From Cupriavidus agavae (lineage in GTDB: Bacteria; Pseudomonadota; Gammaproteobacteria; Burkholderiales; Burkholderiaceae): DNA of 64,000 nt. Positions 38,960 to 47,438 of the stretch are shown piece after piece (within the stretch, counting starts at the first letter, position 1; every line of letters begins with the position of its first letter). The stretch is from assembly GCF_004217045.1 (NCBI RefSeq), contig NZ_SGXM01000001.1:1488001-1552000 (forward strand), written 5' to 3'. Under the pieces are notes generated by a model. It made no database searches. It saw only the letters and a program-made list of their open reading frames with translations, and was not told where the DNA came from. Made by a program: the position numbers and the translations under genes.

Positions 38960-39484
38960 ATGAAGACCGTGCACGCCGCCGCCGTGGTGGCCGCAGCCGC
39001 CGCCACCCTGTGCGCCACGCTGTTCGCCGCCCATGCCATCGCCGCCGACAAGCCGGCCGCCAACCCCAATGCGTCGCCGATCTATGGCGTGACGATCCCC
39101 GAGGGGTATCGCAAGTGGGAACTGGTGGCGCCGGCGCTGGAACACGAGCCGCTCAACGAACTGCGCACCGTGGTGGGCAACCAGATCGCCATCGACGCCT
39201 ACAAGAGCGGCAAGCTGCCGTTCCCGGATGGCGCCGTGCTGGTCAAGCTGGCCTGGAAGTTCACGCAGTCGCCCGATTTCCCCTCGGCGCTGATCCCGGG
39301 CAAGGCCACCACGGTGCAGGTCATGGTCAAGGATTCGAAGAAGTACGCGGCGTCGGGCGGCTGGGGCTACGGGCGCTTCATCGACGGCAAGCCCGCCGAC
39401 CTGGCCCAGCACCAGACCTGCTTCGCCTGCCACAACTCGCTCGTGAAGGATCGGGACTATGTGTTTACCCGCCTTGCGCCGTGA
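38960..39484 (+). CDS. Cytochrome P460-family c-type haem protein
   Basis: A 174-residue exported protein. After a signal peptide (AAAVVAAAAATLCATLFAAHAIAA) comes a P460-type domain with YGVTIPEGYRKWELVAPA near the mature N terminus and a CxxCH haem-binding motif, CFACH, 18 residues before the end. P460 proteins bind haem crosslinked to a Lys and some oxidise hydroxylamine; whether this one does is not visible. ATG 38960 has a GGAGA site. Its 238-bp divergent neighbour is the unusual aldehyde dehydrogenase. Confidence 0.85.
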   Translation: MKTVHAAAVVAAAAATLCATLFAAHAIAADKPAANPNASPIYGVTIPEGYRKWELVAPALEHEPLNELRTVVGNQIAIDAYKSGKLPFPDGAVLVKLAWKFTQSPDFPSALIPGKATTVQVMVKDSKKYAASGGWGYGRFIDGKPADLAQHQTCFACHNSLVKDRDYVFTRLAP

Positions 39485-39845
39485 CGCAATTTGTAGAATC
39501 CGGCCCTCGCGGCCGGTGAGCGCAAACGCATGAAAATCGGCATTTCGGCGCAATTTATTGCGGCAGCCTTGTTTCCTGGAGACGTTTTACGGCAGGATAT
39601 GCCGCTCTGCAGCACTAAAAGCAAGCCACCCACCCCCTGAAAATGGTATCCTCGCAGGCTTCGCGCCGTCGCATCCGATGCGGCTACGCGCGCGCCTGCA
39701 CCTGCCGCCGGGCGCGCAGCGTTCGCCTCGAACCGCCGGGCCGTCATGCAGCACGCATTTCCGTGTACGTGGTCGCCCGGAGGACGGGCGCGCGTACCGC
39801 TTGCGGCTGACTGATAGCACCGATTCTTCGGGGGAGAACAATTAC
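39485..39845. other. Long leader between P460 gene and TrpX-type transporter
   Basis: No well-supported gene. A GC hairpin CCGGCC-CTCGC-GGCCGG (39500-39516) without T tract follows the P460 stop. A 36-codon frame starts at ATG 39530 and ends at 39640, but lacks a ribosome site and a recognisable product. The remaining sequence up to the GGGGGAGAACA ribosome site (39829-39839) is the probable leader of the transporter operon. Confidence 0.45.
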
Positions 39846-40826
39846 ATGCTGCGTCTCAAGGCATCCACCACCCAGACCATCCTCGGCAGCGCGGTAGCGC
39901 TGGCCCTGCTCTACGGCGGCGCCGTGCAGGCCCAGACGGCCACCGTGAAGGTCCTGTCGATCGTGGATCACCCGGCCCTCGACGCCATCCGCGACGGCGT
40001 GCGCGACGAGCTGAAGTCCGCCGGCTACGACGCCGACAAGAACCTGAAGTGGGAGTACCAGAGCGCCCAGGGCAACCCGGGCACGGCCGCCCAGATCGCC
40101 CGCAAGTTTGTGGGCGACCAGCCGAGCGCCATCGTCGCCATCGCCACGCCGTCGGCGCAGGCCGTGGTGGCCGCCACGAAGTCGGTGCCCGTGGTGTACT
40201 CGGGCGTGACCGATCCGGTGGCCGCCCAGCTGGTGAAGGGCTGGACCGCCACGGGCACCAACGTGACCGGCGTCTCGGACAAGCTGCCGCTGGACAAGCA
40301 AGTCACGCTGATCAAGCGCGTGGTGCCCAATGCCAAGACCGTCGGCATGGTCTACAACCCCGGCGAAGCCAACTCGGTGGTCGTGGTCAAGGAACTCAAG
40401 GAACTGCTGGCCAGGCAGGGCATGTCGCTCAAGGAGGCCGCCGCGCCCCGTACCGTCGACATCGGCCCGGCCGCCAAGAGCCTGATCGGCAAGGTCGACG
40501 TGATCTACACGAACACCGACAACAACGTGGTCTCGGCCTACGAATCGCTGGTCAAGGTGGCCAACGAGTCGAAGATCCCGCTGGTGGCCGCCGACACCGA
40601 CAGTGTCAAGCGTGGCGCCGTGGCCGCGCTCGGCATCAACTACGGCGACCTGGGCCACCAGACCGGCAAGGTCGTGGTGCGCATCCTGAAGGGCGAGAAG
40701 CCCGGCACGATTGCCTCGCAGACTTCCGACAACCTGGAACTGTTCGTCAACACCGCCGCTGCCGGCAAGCAGGGCGTGACGCTGGCGCCGGACCTGGTCA
40801 AGGAAGCCAAGACCGTCATCAAGTAA
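39846..40826 (+). CDS. ABC transporter substrate-binding protein (TrpX family, PF04392)
   Basis: A 326-residue periplasmic binding protein. Signal peptide LGSAVALALLYGGAVQAQ is followed by VKVLSIVDHPALDAIRDGVRDELKSAGY, the start of the TrpX-like fold, and later VVYSGVTDPVAAQLVKGW and VGMVYNPGEANSVVVVKELKELL. Family members bind tryptophan, tyrosine or phenylalanine. I start at ATG 39846, with a GGGGGAG site. It is followed by its permease and ATPase genes. Confidence 0.9.
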   Translation: MLRLKASTTQTILGSAVALALLYGGAVQAQTATVKVLSIVDHPALDAIRDGVRDELKSAGYDADKNLKWEYQSAQGNPGTAAQIARKFVGDQPSAIVAIATPSAQAVVAATKSVPVVYSGVTDPVAAQLVKGWTATGTNVTGVSDKLPLDKQVTLIKRVVPNAKTVGMVYNPGEANSVVVVKELKELLARQGMSLKEAAAPRTVDIGPAAKSLIGKVDVIYTNTDNNVVSAYESLVKVANESKIPLVAADTDSVKRGAVAALGINYGDLGHQTGKVVVRILKGEKPGTIASQTSDNLELFVNTAAAGKQGVTLAPDLVKEAKTVIK

Positions 40827-40923
40827 GACCCGCCGCGCCGCGCGCCCTACCCTGCGGCGCGCGGCGCCAAGCGCCCCCGTGGCCCTACCCGGGCCGCCGG
40901 ACGGCCTGCAAAGGATTCCCCCC

Positions 40924-41820
40924 ATGTCCCTGTTTTCCCTGCTGGGCGCCCTGGAGATCGGCCTGATCTTCAGCCTCGTGGCGCTCGGGGTGCTGATCTC
41001 GTTCCGCATCCTCAACTTCCCCGACCTGACCGTCGACGGCAGCTTCCCGCTGGGCGGCGCCGTGGCGGCCACGCTGATTTCCGCCGGCCAGGACCCGTTC
41101 CTCGCCACCGTGGTGGCGATCGTCGCCGGCGCCATGGCCGGCTTCGTCACGGGCTGGCTCAACGTGCGGCTCAAGATCATGGATCTGCTGGCCAGTATCC
41201 TGATGATGATCGCGCTGTACTCGGTCAACCTGCGCATCATGGGCCGGCCCAACGTGCCGCTGATCACCGAGCCGACGATCTTCACGATCCTGCAGCCCGA
41301 ATGGCTGCCCGACTACGTGCTGCGGCCGCTGATCCTGTTCGTGGTGGTGATCCTCGCCAAGCTGGCGCTGGACTGGTTCTTCTCGTCGCAGCTCGGCCTG
41401 GCCATGCGCGCGACCGGCGCCAACCCACGCATGGCGCGCGCCCAGGGCGTGCCCACGGGCCGCGCCACGCTGGCCGGCATGGCGCTGTCGAATGCGCTGG
41501 TGGCACTGGCCGGCGCCCTGTTCGCCCAGACCCAGGGCGGCTCCGATATCTCGATGGGCATCGGCACGATCGTGATCGGCCTGGCGGCCGTGATCATCGG
41601 CGAAACCATCATCCCGGCGCGCCGGCTGGTCTACGTGACGCTGGCGGTCGTGCTCGGCGCCATCCTCTACCGCTTCTTCATCGCGCTGGCGCTGAACTCC
41701 GATTTCATCGGCCTCAAGGCCCAGGATCTGAACCTGGTGACCGCCGCGCTGGTGACGCTGGCGCTGGTGCTGCCGGCCACGCGCAAGAAGCTGTTCGCCC
41801 GCAAGACCGGAGGTGCCTGA
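40924..41820 (+). CDS. ABC transporter permease (TrpY type)
   Basis: A 298-residue permease with about eight to nine membrane segments. It opens LFSLLGALEIGLIFSLVALGVLISFRILNFPDLTVDGSFPLGG, a signature of the LivH-like permeases paired with PF04392 binding proteins; GLAMRATGANPRMARAQGVPTG is the coupling loop. ATG 40924 begins 97 bp after the binding-protein stop; the stop overlaps nothing but lies 1 bp before the ATPase start. Confidence 0.9.
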   Translation: MSLFSLLGALEIGLIFSLVALGVLISFRILNFPDLTVDGSFPLGGAVAATLISAGQDPFLATVVAIVAGAMAGFVTGWLNVRLKIMDLLASILMMIALYSVNLRIMGRPNVPLITEPTIFTILQPEWLPDYVLRPLILFVVVILAKLALDWFFSSQLGLAMRATGANPRMARAQGVPTGRATLAGMALSNALVALAGALFAQTQGGSDISMGIGTIVIGLAAVIIGETIIPARRLVYVTLAVVLGAILYRFFIALALNSDFIGLKAQDLNLVTAALVTLALVLPATRKKLFARKTGGA

Positions 41821-41821
41821 G

Positions 41822-42616
41822 ATGTTGCGCGCTGAAAACCTGAAGCTCACGTTCAACCCGGGCACCCCGATCGAGAACCGCGCGCTGCGCGGCCTGAGCC
41901 TGGAGATCCCGGCCGGCCAGTTCGTGGCCGTGATCGGCTCGAACGGCGCCGGCAAGTCAACCTTCCTGAACGCCGTCAGCGGCGACACGATGGTCGACAG
42001 CGGCCGCATCCTGATCGACGACACCGATGTCACGCGCCAGCCGGCCTGGGATCGCGCCCACCTCGTGGCGCGCGTGTTCCAGGACCCGATGGCGGGCACC
42101 TGCGAGGCGCTGACGATCGAGGAAAACATGGCGCTGGCCATGGCGCGCGGCGCACGGCGCGGTTTCCGTCCGGCGCTGAACAAGGCGTCGCGCGAACTGT
42201 TCCGCGACAAGCTGCGGCTGCTGAACCTGGGCCTGGAAAACCGCCTGACCGACCGCATCGGCCTGCTCTCGGGCGGCCAGCGCCAGGCGGTGAGCCTGCT
42301 GATGGCATCGCTGCAGCCGTCGCGCATCCTGCTGCTCGACGAGCACACGGCCGCACTGGACCCCAAGACCGCCGCATTCGTGCTGGAACTGACCGCGCGC
42401 ATCGTCGAGGAAAGCCAGCTGACCACGATGATGGTGACGCACTCGATGCGCCAGGCGCTCGACTACGGCCAGCGCACGGTCATGCTGCACCAGGGCCAGG
42501 TCGTGCTCGACGTCTCGGGCGACCAGCGCAAGGGGCTCGACGTGCCCGATCTGCTGAAGATGTTCGAGCAGACCCGGCATGAGCAACTGGATGATGATGC
42601 GTTGCTGCTGAGCTGA
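41822..42616 (+). CDS. ABC transporter ATPase (TrpZ type)
   Basis: A 264-residue ATPase with Walker A GSNGAGKST, signature LSGGQRQAV and Walker B RILLLDEHTAALDPKT, followed by MVTHSMRQALDYG. Start ATG 41822 has GGAGGTG 8 bp upstream, within the end of the permease gene, so the two are coupled. The operon ends with an inverted repeat. Confidence 0.93.
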   Translation: MLRAENLKLTFNPGTPIENRALRGLSLEIPAGQFVAVIGSNGAGKSTFLNAVSGDTMVDSGRILIDDTDVTRQPAWDRAHLVARVFQDPMAGTCEALTIEENMALAMARGARRGFRPALNKASRELFRDKLRLLNLGLENRLTDRIGLLSGGQRQAVSLLMASLQPSRILLLDEHTAALDPKTAAFVLELTARIVEESQLTTMMVTHSMRQALDYGQRTVMLHQGQVVLDVSGDQRKGLDVPDLLKMFEQTRHEQLDDDALLLS

Positions 42617-42623
42617 AACTGCG

Positions 42624-42650
42624 CCCCTCTCCCGTCATGCGGGAGAGGGG
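42624..42650. repeat. Inverted repeat, CCCCTCTCCCG family, at the transporter operon end
   Basis: Arms CCCCTCTCCCG (42624-42634) and CGGGAGAGGGG (42640-42650) around TCATG, followed by AGAAAACC as at the livH-livM copy. It lies between the ATPase stop and the convergent lut-associated gene and may act as a bidirectional stop. Confidence 0.85.
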
Positions 42651-42678
42651 AGAAAACCGGCGGCACATTACATCTCTT

Positions 42679-42948
42679 TCAAGCTTTCCCCGCCTTCTCC
42701 AGCCACTTCCCCAACTGATCCGTCACTGCCGTGCTCGAGAACGAGCAGCTGTCTTGCGCGAACACCGCGGACATCTCCATCCGGCGTAGTAATTCCTCCA
42801 TCGCCTGCCCGAAGACCGGCGGCAGCGTCAGCGACGCCGCCGAGGCGCGCCACTGCGCGATCAGTTCGCCAACCGGCAACTGGCCGGCGACATGGGCATC
42901 CAGGGCCTGCCGCATGGCAGCCAGCGTAGTTTGATTGGCGCCCATCAA
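42679..42948 (-). CDS. Small unknown protein in the lut operon
   Basis: An 89-residue soluble, mostly helical protein (TLAAMRQALDAHVAGQLPVGELIAQWRASAASLTLPPVFGQAMEELLRRME). It has a single Cys (DSCSF), no signal peptide and no recognisable family. Its ATG overlaps the lutB stop (ATGA at 42945-42948), so it is translationally coupled to lutB and in the position where lutC would be expected. A role in lactate oxidation is a contextual guess only. Confidence 0.65.
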   Translation of the reverse strand: MMGANQTTLAAMRQALDAHVAGQLPVGELIAQWRASAASLTLPPVFGQAMEELLRRMEMSAVFAQDSCSFSSTAVTDQLGKWLEKAGKA

Positions 42949-44354
42949 CGCGCCCTCCTTTCTTTGTAAAGTTCTCGGAACGTGCGGCCGCTCGGGGCCG
43001 GCATGTCCCGCGTATCGGTCCAGCCGCGGCCGGCCATCGGCAATCGGGAGATCAGCTTGCCGCGTCCACCCATGCGCGCCATCAAGCGCGCTCCAAGGCG
43101 CGTGACGAATGCATAGAGATCAGGACGCCGTGCCACATAGCCCCAGACCTGCAGCGCCATGCGCTCCTGCCACGGACGCAGGCCGCGTTCCATCTGCTTC
43201 TCGCGCAGCTTGCGCAGCAGGTCGGACAGCGGGATCGACGCCGGGCAGACCCGATTGCATTCGCCGCACAGCGTGGCCGCCTGCGGCAGGTCCACGGCAT
43301 TGGCCAGCCCCACGTAGCTCGGCGTCAGCACGCTGCCCATCGGGCCGGGGTAGACCCAGCCATAGGCGTGCCCGCCGATCTTCTGGTACACCGGGCAATG
43401 GTTCATGCAGGCGCCGCAGCGGATGCAGCGCAGCATCTCCTGGAACTCGCCGCCGATCAGCCCGCTACGGCCGCCATCGACCAGCACGAAGTACATGTGC
43501 TCGGGGCCGTCCTGCTCCCCCGCGGCGCGCGGGCCGGTCAGCAGCGAGAAATAGTTCGAGATCGCCTGCCCCGTGGCAGAGCGCGGCAGCAGGCGCATCA
43601 CCGTGGCCAGATCCTCCAGCGTCGGCAGCACCTTCTCGATGCCGGTCACGGCCACGTGCACGCGCGGCATGATCGTGCACATGCCCTCGTTGCCTTCGTT
43701 GGTCACCACGGCCACCGAGCCGGTCTCGGCGATGATGAAATTGCCGCCCGTCACGCCCATGTCGGCGGACAGAAATTCCGGCCGCAGCACCTCGCGCGCC
43801 TCGCGCGTCATCTCGGGAATGTCGGTCAGGCGCGGCTTGTTGTGGACGCGGGCGAACAGGTCGGCAATCTCGTCCTTGTCCTTGTGGATCACCGGCGCAA
43901 TGATGTGCGACGGCGGCTCGGCGTCGTTGATCTGCAGGATGTACTCGCCGAGATCGGTCTCGATGCTCTGCACGCCCATCTCGCCCAGCACCTGGTTCAG
44001 GCGCATTTCCTCGGTCACCATCGACTTGCTCTTGATGACCTTCTTCACGCCGTGTTTCTGCGCGATCTCGCCCACCAGCCGGGCGGCGTCGGCGGTGGTC
44101 TCGGCGAACAGCACCGTGGCCCCCCGCTTCGTCGCATTTTCTTCAAATTTGGCAAGCCAGACGTCGAGGTTCTCCAGCGCGCGGTTGCGGCGCTCCTTGA
44201 GCGCGGCGCGCGTGGCATCGAAATCGATGTCGCGGATCGCGTCGGCGCGGGCCGTGACGAACTTGGTCGACAGCTTCTTGAGGTTCTGCTGCAGGCGCTG
44301 GTCGGCCAGCTTCTGGCCGGCGCGCGCCTTGAATTCCATGCTGTGGACTTGCAT
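42945..44354 (-). CDS. lutB: LutB/LldF-type iron-sulfur protein of L-lactate oxidation
   Basis: A 469-residue protein. The N-terminal LUD-type domain (about residues 30-290) contains KSKSMVTEEMRLNQVLGEMGVQSIETDLGEYI and GGNFIIAETGSVAVVTNEGN; two [4Fe-4S]-binding ferredoxin-like motifs follow, CIRCGACMNHCPVY and CGECNRVCPASIP; the C-terminal segment fits LutB. With LutA it forms a membrane-associated L-lactate dehydrogenase. The start at ATG 44354 has a modest GGAG site; ATG about 5 codons later is possible. Confidence 0.93.
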   Translation of the reverse strand: MQVHSMEFKARAGQKLADQRLQQNLKKLSTKFVTARADAIRDIDFDATRAALKERRNRALENLDVWLAKFEENATKRGATVLFAETTADAARLVGEIAQKHGVKKVIKSKSMVTEEMRLNQVLGEMGVQSIETDLGEYILQINDAEPPSHIIAPVIHKDKDEIADLFARVHNKPRLTDIPEMTREAREVLRPEFLSADMGVTGGNFIIAETGSVAVVTNEGNEGMCTIMPRVHVAVTGIEKVLPTLEDLATVMRLLPRSATGQAISNYFSLLTGPRAAGEQDGPEHMYFVLVDGGRSGLIGGEFQEMLRCIRCGACMNHCPVYQKIGGHAYGWVYPGPMGSVLTPSYVGLANAVDLPQAATLCGECNRVCPASIPLSDLLRKLREKQMERGLRPWQERMALQVWGYVARRPDLYAFVTRLGARLMARMGGRGKLISRLPMAGRGWTDTRDMPAPSGRTFRELYKERRAR

Positions 44355-44389
44355 CGTGGAGGCTCCGATGTGTAGACGGCGTGGCGGCG

Positions 44390-45115
44390 TCAGGCGTCGC
44401 CCGCCAGCACCTGCGCGATATGGAGCACGCGCGTGCGCGCATCGCCAGATCGCCGCAGGCGCCCTTCGATATTGAGGATGCAGCCCAGGTCGCCCAGCAC
44501 CACCGCATCGGCGCCGCTGGCCTGGATGTTGGCGCACTTCTCGTCGACGATGGCCGTCGAGATATTGCCGTACTTGACCGAAAATGTGCCGCCAAAGCCG
44601 CAACACGCCTCGCAATCCTTCATTTCGGTCAGTTGCACGCCCGGCAGCTTGCCCAGCAGCGCGCGCGGCTGCTGCTTGACGCCGAGTTCGCGCAGGCCCG
44701 AGCAGGAGTCGTGATAGGTCACGTGGCCGGTAAAGCCGGAGTCGAGGGCATCCACCTGCGCCACGTTGACCAGGAAATCGGTCAGCTCGAAGACCCGCTC
44801 GCGGAGGCGCTCGTAGCGGCCGTGCAGTTCGGGATCGTCGCGCAGCAGGTCGTGGTAGTGATGCAGAATCATGCCGCCGCAGGAACCCGACGGGATGACG
44901 ACGTAATCGAAGATCTCGAACTCGCGCAGGAATTTCTCGGCCAGGTCGCGCGAGACCGCGCGCTCGCCGGAGTTGTAGGCGGGCTGTCCGCAGCAGGTCT
45001 GCGCCTCGGGCACCATCACCTCGTACCCCGCCGATTCCAGCAGCTTGAGCACCGAGAACCCGATTTCGGGACGCATGAGGTCCACCAGACAGGTGGCGAA
45101 CAGTCCGATTCGCAT
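44390..45115 (-). CDS. lutA: LutA/LldE-type Cys-rich subunit of L-lactate oxidation
   Basis: A 241-residue protein with two CCG domains: TCCGQPAYNSG with SCGG in the first half, and DSCSGLRELG with ACCGFGGTF in the second. These cysteines bind the noncubane iron-sulfur cluster in the family. Start ATG 45115 has AAAGG; the open frame upstream is extra. It leads the lutA-lutB operon and is divergent from an IclR regulator. Confidence 0.94.
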   Translation of the reverse strand: MRIGLFATCLVDLMRPEIGFSVLKLLESAGYEVMVPEAQTCCGQPAYNSGERAVSRDLAEKFLREFEIFDYVVIPSGSCGGMILHHYHDLLRDDPELHGRYERLRERVFELTDFLVNVAQVDALDSGFTGHVTYHDSCSGLRELGVKQQPRALLGKLPGVQLTEMKDCEACCGFGGTFSVKYGNISTAIVDEKCANIQASGADAVVLGDLGCILNIEGRLRRSGDARTRVLHIAQVLAGDA

Positions 45116-45223
45116 CGTAGAACCTTTATTCCAGACCCGGAAACCTCGCAATTATGCCTGCCCCGCCGCCCGCTGCGGGCGTGTGTCTTCACGCATTGAC
45201 CGTACCGAAATACCGGGAATCGC

Positions 45224-45261
45224 ATTTCACCAGTTGAAATTTTCACAATGCGAGATAGAAT
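45224..45261 (+). promoter_or_regulatory. Promoter and palindromic operator between lutA and the IclR gene
   Basis: ATTTCACCAGTTGAAAT (45224-45240) is a near-perfect 17-bp palindrome (7 of 8 pairs). TTGAAA (45234-45239) within its right half and TAGAAT (45256-45261) are 16 bp apart, giving a sigma-70 promoter for the IclR gene overlapped by the palindrome. The palindrome is also positioned to act on the divergent lutA promoter. Confidence 0.6.
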
Positions 45262-45303
45262 CAGGCAAACGCTTAATTTTTGCCGCACGGCAACATTTCC
45301 CAT

Positions 45304-46089
45304 ATGGCAGAAGCAGACAAGACACCTGGCAAGACCTCGATCCAGGTGATCGAGCGCATGATGACCCTGCTGGACGCGCTGGCCCAGCACGCGGACCCCG
45401 TCAGCCTGAAGGAGCTGTCGCTGGCCACCGGCCTGCACCCTTCCACGGCCCACCGCATCCTCAACGATATGGTGGCGTGCCGTTTCGTCGACCGTTCCGA
45501 TCCGGGCAGCTACCGGCTCGGCATGCGGCTGCTGGAACTGGGCAACCTCGTGAAGGCACGGCTGTCGGTGCGCGATGCGGCGCTGGCGCCGATGCGCGCG
45601 CTGCACCGCGTCACCGGCCAGACCGTGAACCTGTCGGTACGCCAGGGCGACGAGATCGTCTATATCGAGCGCGCCTACAGCGAGCGTTCGGGCATGCAGG
45701 TGGTGCGCGCCATCGGTGGCCGCGCCCCGCTGCACCTGACCTCGGTGGGCAAGCTGTTCCTGGCCGCCGACGAGGCGCCGCGCGTGCGCAACTACGCCAC
45801 GCGCACCGGCCTGGCGGGCCACACGCGCACGTCGATCACCGAGATCGCGCGGCTGGAACGCGAGCTGAGCTGGGTGCGCTCGAACGGCTATGCGCGCGAC
45901 AACGAGGAACTGGAGTTGGGCGTGCGCTGCATCGCCGCCGGCATCTACGACGATTCGCGCCGGCTCGTGGCCGGACTGTCGCTCTCGGCCCCGGCCGACC
46001 GGCTGCAGGACAGCTGGCTGCAGAACCTCAAGGACACGGCGCTGCAGATCTCGCGCGGCATGGGCTACGTGCCCGAGACGGCGATCTGA
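45304..46089 (+). CDS. IclR-family transcriptional regulator
   Basis: A 261-residue IclR protein. Residues about 15-75 are the winged helix (SIQVIERMMTLLDALAQHADPVSLKELSLATGLHPSTAHRILNDM) and the rest is the ligand domain with RVTGQTVNLSVRQGDEIVYIERA, LHLTSVGKLFLA and a C-terminal GLSLSAP element. ATG 45304 was chosen over the upstream frame start because it fits the family length. It is divergent from lutA and is the probable local regulator of L-lactate use; more usually such operons have a GntR-type regulator. Confidence 0.9.
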   Translation: MAEADKTPGKTSIQVIERMMTLLDALAQHADPVSLKELSLATGLHPSTAHRILNDMVACRFVDRSDPGSYRLGMRLLELGNLVKARLSVRDAALAPMRALHRVTGQTVNLSVRQGDEIVYIERAYSERSGMQVVRAIGGRAPLHLTSVGKLFLAADEAPRVRNYATRTGLAGHTRTSITEIARLERELSWVRSNGYARDNEELELGVRCIAAGIYDDSRRLVAGLSLSAPADRLQDSWLQNLKDTALQISRGMGYVPETAI

Positions 46090-46115
46090 CCCGGCGCCGC
46101 GCTGCGGCGAGGCAC

Positions 46116-46154
46116 AAAAAAACGCGCCGGAGGCTCACCCTCCGGCGCGTTTTT
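46116..46154. terminator. Bidirectional terminator between the IclR gene and pbpG
   Basis: A 13-bp perfect stem, AACGCGCCGGAGG (46121-46133) with CCTCCGGCGCGTT (46139-46151), loop CTCAC. Runs of A and T flank it on both sides, so it can stop both convergent transcripts. Confidence 0.95.
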
Positions 46155-46172
46155 CATGGGCGCACGTTGCCT

Positions 46173-47375
46173 TCAGGTGCCGTGCGCGTGCGCCGACACC
46201 AGCATCGCCGTCGGCGATCTAGGACCCTGAGTAAGATTCGGCGTGGACGGAAAAGGGCGCGGTTGGCCCCCTGCCGTCGGGGGCTGGTGTTCGAGCCAGC
46301 TACGCACGCGCGTGGCATCGGCAAAGCGCGACAGCTTGCCCACCGAATCCAGGAAGACCATCACCACATTGCGATCGTTGACGCGCGTCTGCATCACCAG
46401 GCACTGGCCGGCCTCGGAGATATAGCCGGTCTTCTGCAGGCCGATCTCCCAGTTGCCGCCGCGCACCAGGCGGTTGGTGCTCACGTAATGCTGCGAGCGG
46501 CCCAGCACGTTGACTTCGTGCTCGGTCTGCGTGGAGAACTCGCGGATCGTGGGATTGCGGTAGGCGGCGTTGACCAGGCGGGCCAGGTCCATGGCGCTCG
46601 ACACATTGCTGCTCGACAGGCCGCTGGAATCGACGAAATGGCTGTCGTTCATGCCCAGTTCGCGCGCCTTCTTGTTCATGGCGCTGACAAACGACGGCAG
46701 GCCGCCCGGATAGCTGCGGCCCAGCACGGACGCCGCACGGTTCTCCGACGACATCAGCGCCAGCAGCAGCATTTCGTGGCGCGTCAGCGTGGTGCCGAAG
46801 CGCAGGCGCGAGCTGCTGTGCTTCTCGGTGTCGCGGTCATCCTCGGTCACCGTCAGCATCTCGTCCATCGGCAGGCGCGAGTCCATGACCACCAGCGCCG
46901 TCATCAGCTTGGTGATCGAGGCAATCGGCAGCACCGCCGTGGAATTCTTCTGGAACAGCACCTCGTTGGTGTTCTGGTCCATCACCAGGGCCACTGACGA
47001 ACGCAACGACAGGGCGTCGTCGGTATCGCGCAGGCCCATGGCCTCGCCCAGCGAAGGCTTGGACGGCACGAATGCCGCCCGCACTGGCGCGGCACGGCTG
47101 GCCACGACGGTGCGCTTGCCGTTCTTGACGACAATGACCTTCCTTGCCGAGGGCGCGGCCTTGGCCGCAGCCACCTTCTTTGATGGTTTGGCGGATTTAG
47201 ACGATTTTGCGACTTTTTCGGTCTTCTTGACCGAAGATTTCGCCGCAGTCGACTTCGTCGCTGCGTACGTAACCGGGGCGGTCATCAGGGCAACCGACAC
47301 CAGTGCCGTGGTGGCAAAGGCGCTCAGTTGAGGAAGGCCGAAGAGTCGGGACATAAAGGATTCGGTCCGGAACAT
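46173..47375 (-). CDS. pbpG: D-alanyl-D-alanine endopeptidase (PBP7/PbpG family)
   Basis: A 400-residue low-molecular-mass penicillin-binding protein. After a signal peptide and a Lys/Ala/Ser-rich linker (residues about 41-90) come the serine-peptidase motifs S153-I-T-K156, S-E-N in LMSSENRAAS, and K-T-G in LQKTGYISEAG. The C-terminal 30 residues are Pro/Gly-rich. It should act in the periplasm on peptidoglycan cross-links. Two starts, ATG 47375 and ATG 47354, both lack a clear ribosome site; the outer one is given. The Lys-rich linker is longer than in the E. coli enzyme. Confidence 0.92.
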   Translation of the reverse strand: MFRTESFMSRLFGLPQLSAFATTALVSVALMTAPVTYAATKSTAAKSSVKKTEKVAKSSKSAKPSKKVAAAKAAPSARKVIVVKNGKRTVVASRAAPVRAAFVPSKPSLGEAMGLRDTDDALSLRSSVALVMDQNTNEVLFQKNSTAVLPIASITKLMTALVVMDSRLPMDEMLTVTEDDRDTEKHSSSRLRFGTTLTRHEMLLLALMSSENRAASVLGRSYPGGLPSFVSAMNKKARELGMNDSHFVDSSGLSSSNVSSAMDLARLVNAAYRNPTIREFSTQTEHEVNVLGRSQHYVSTNRLVRGGNWEIGLQKTGYISEAGQCLVMQTRVNDRNVVMVFLDSVGKLSRFADATRVRSWLEHQPPTAGGQPRPFPSTPNLTQGPRSPTAMLVSAHAHGT

Positions 47376-47438
47376 TGTCTGCTCAGCGCGGGGCGGAATG
47401 GCGCTAGTTTAGAAAATTAAGAAATTCATAGCAAGATT

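Noticed and set aside
39530-39640. A 36-codon leader peptide for attenuation of the TrpX-type operon
   Set aside because: No ribosome site, no Trp or Tyr codons and no paired terminator/antiterminator could be drawn.
46173-47375. Lys/Ala-rich segment of PbpG as a histone H1-like or DNA-binding domain
   Set aside because: It follows a signal peptide and precedes an intact periplasmic peptidase domain, so it is a linker or wall-binding segment.
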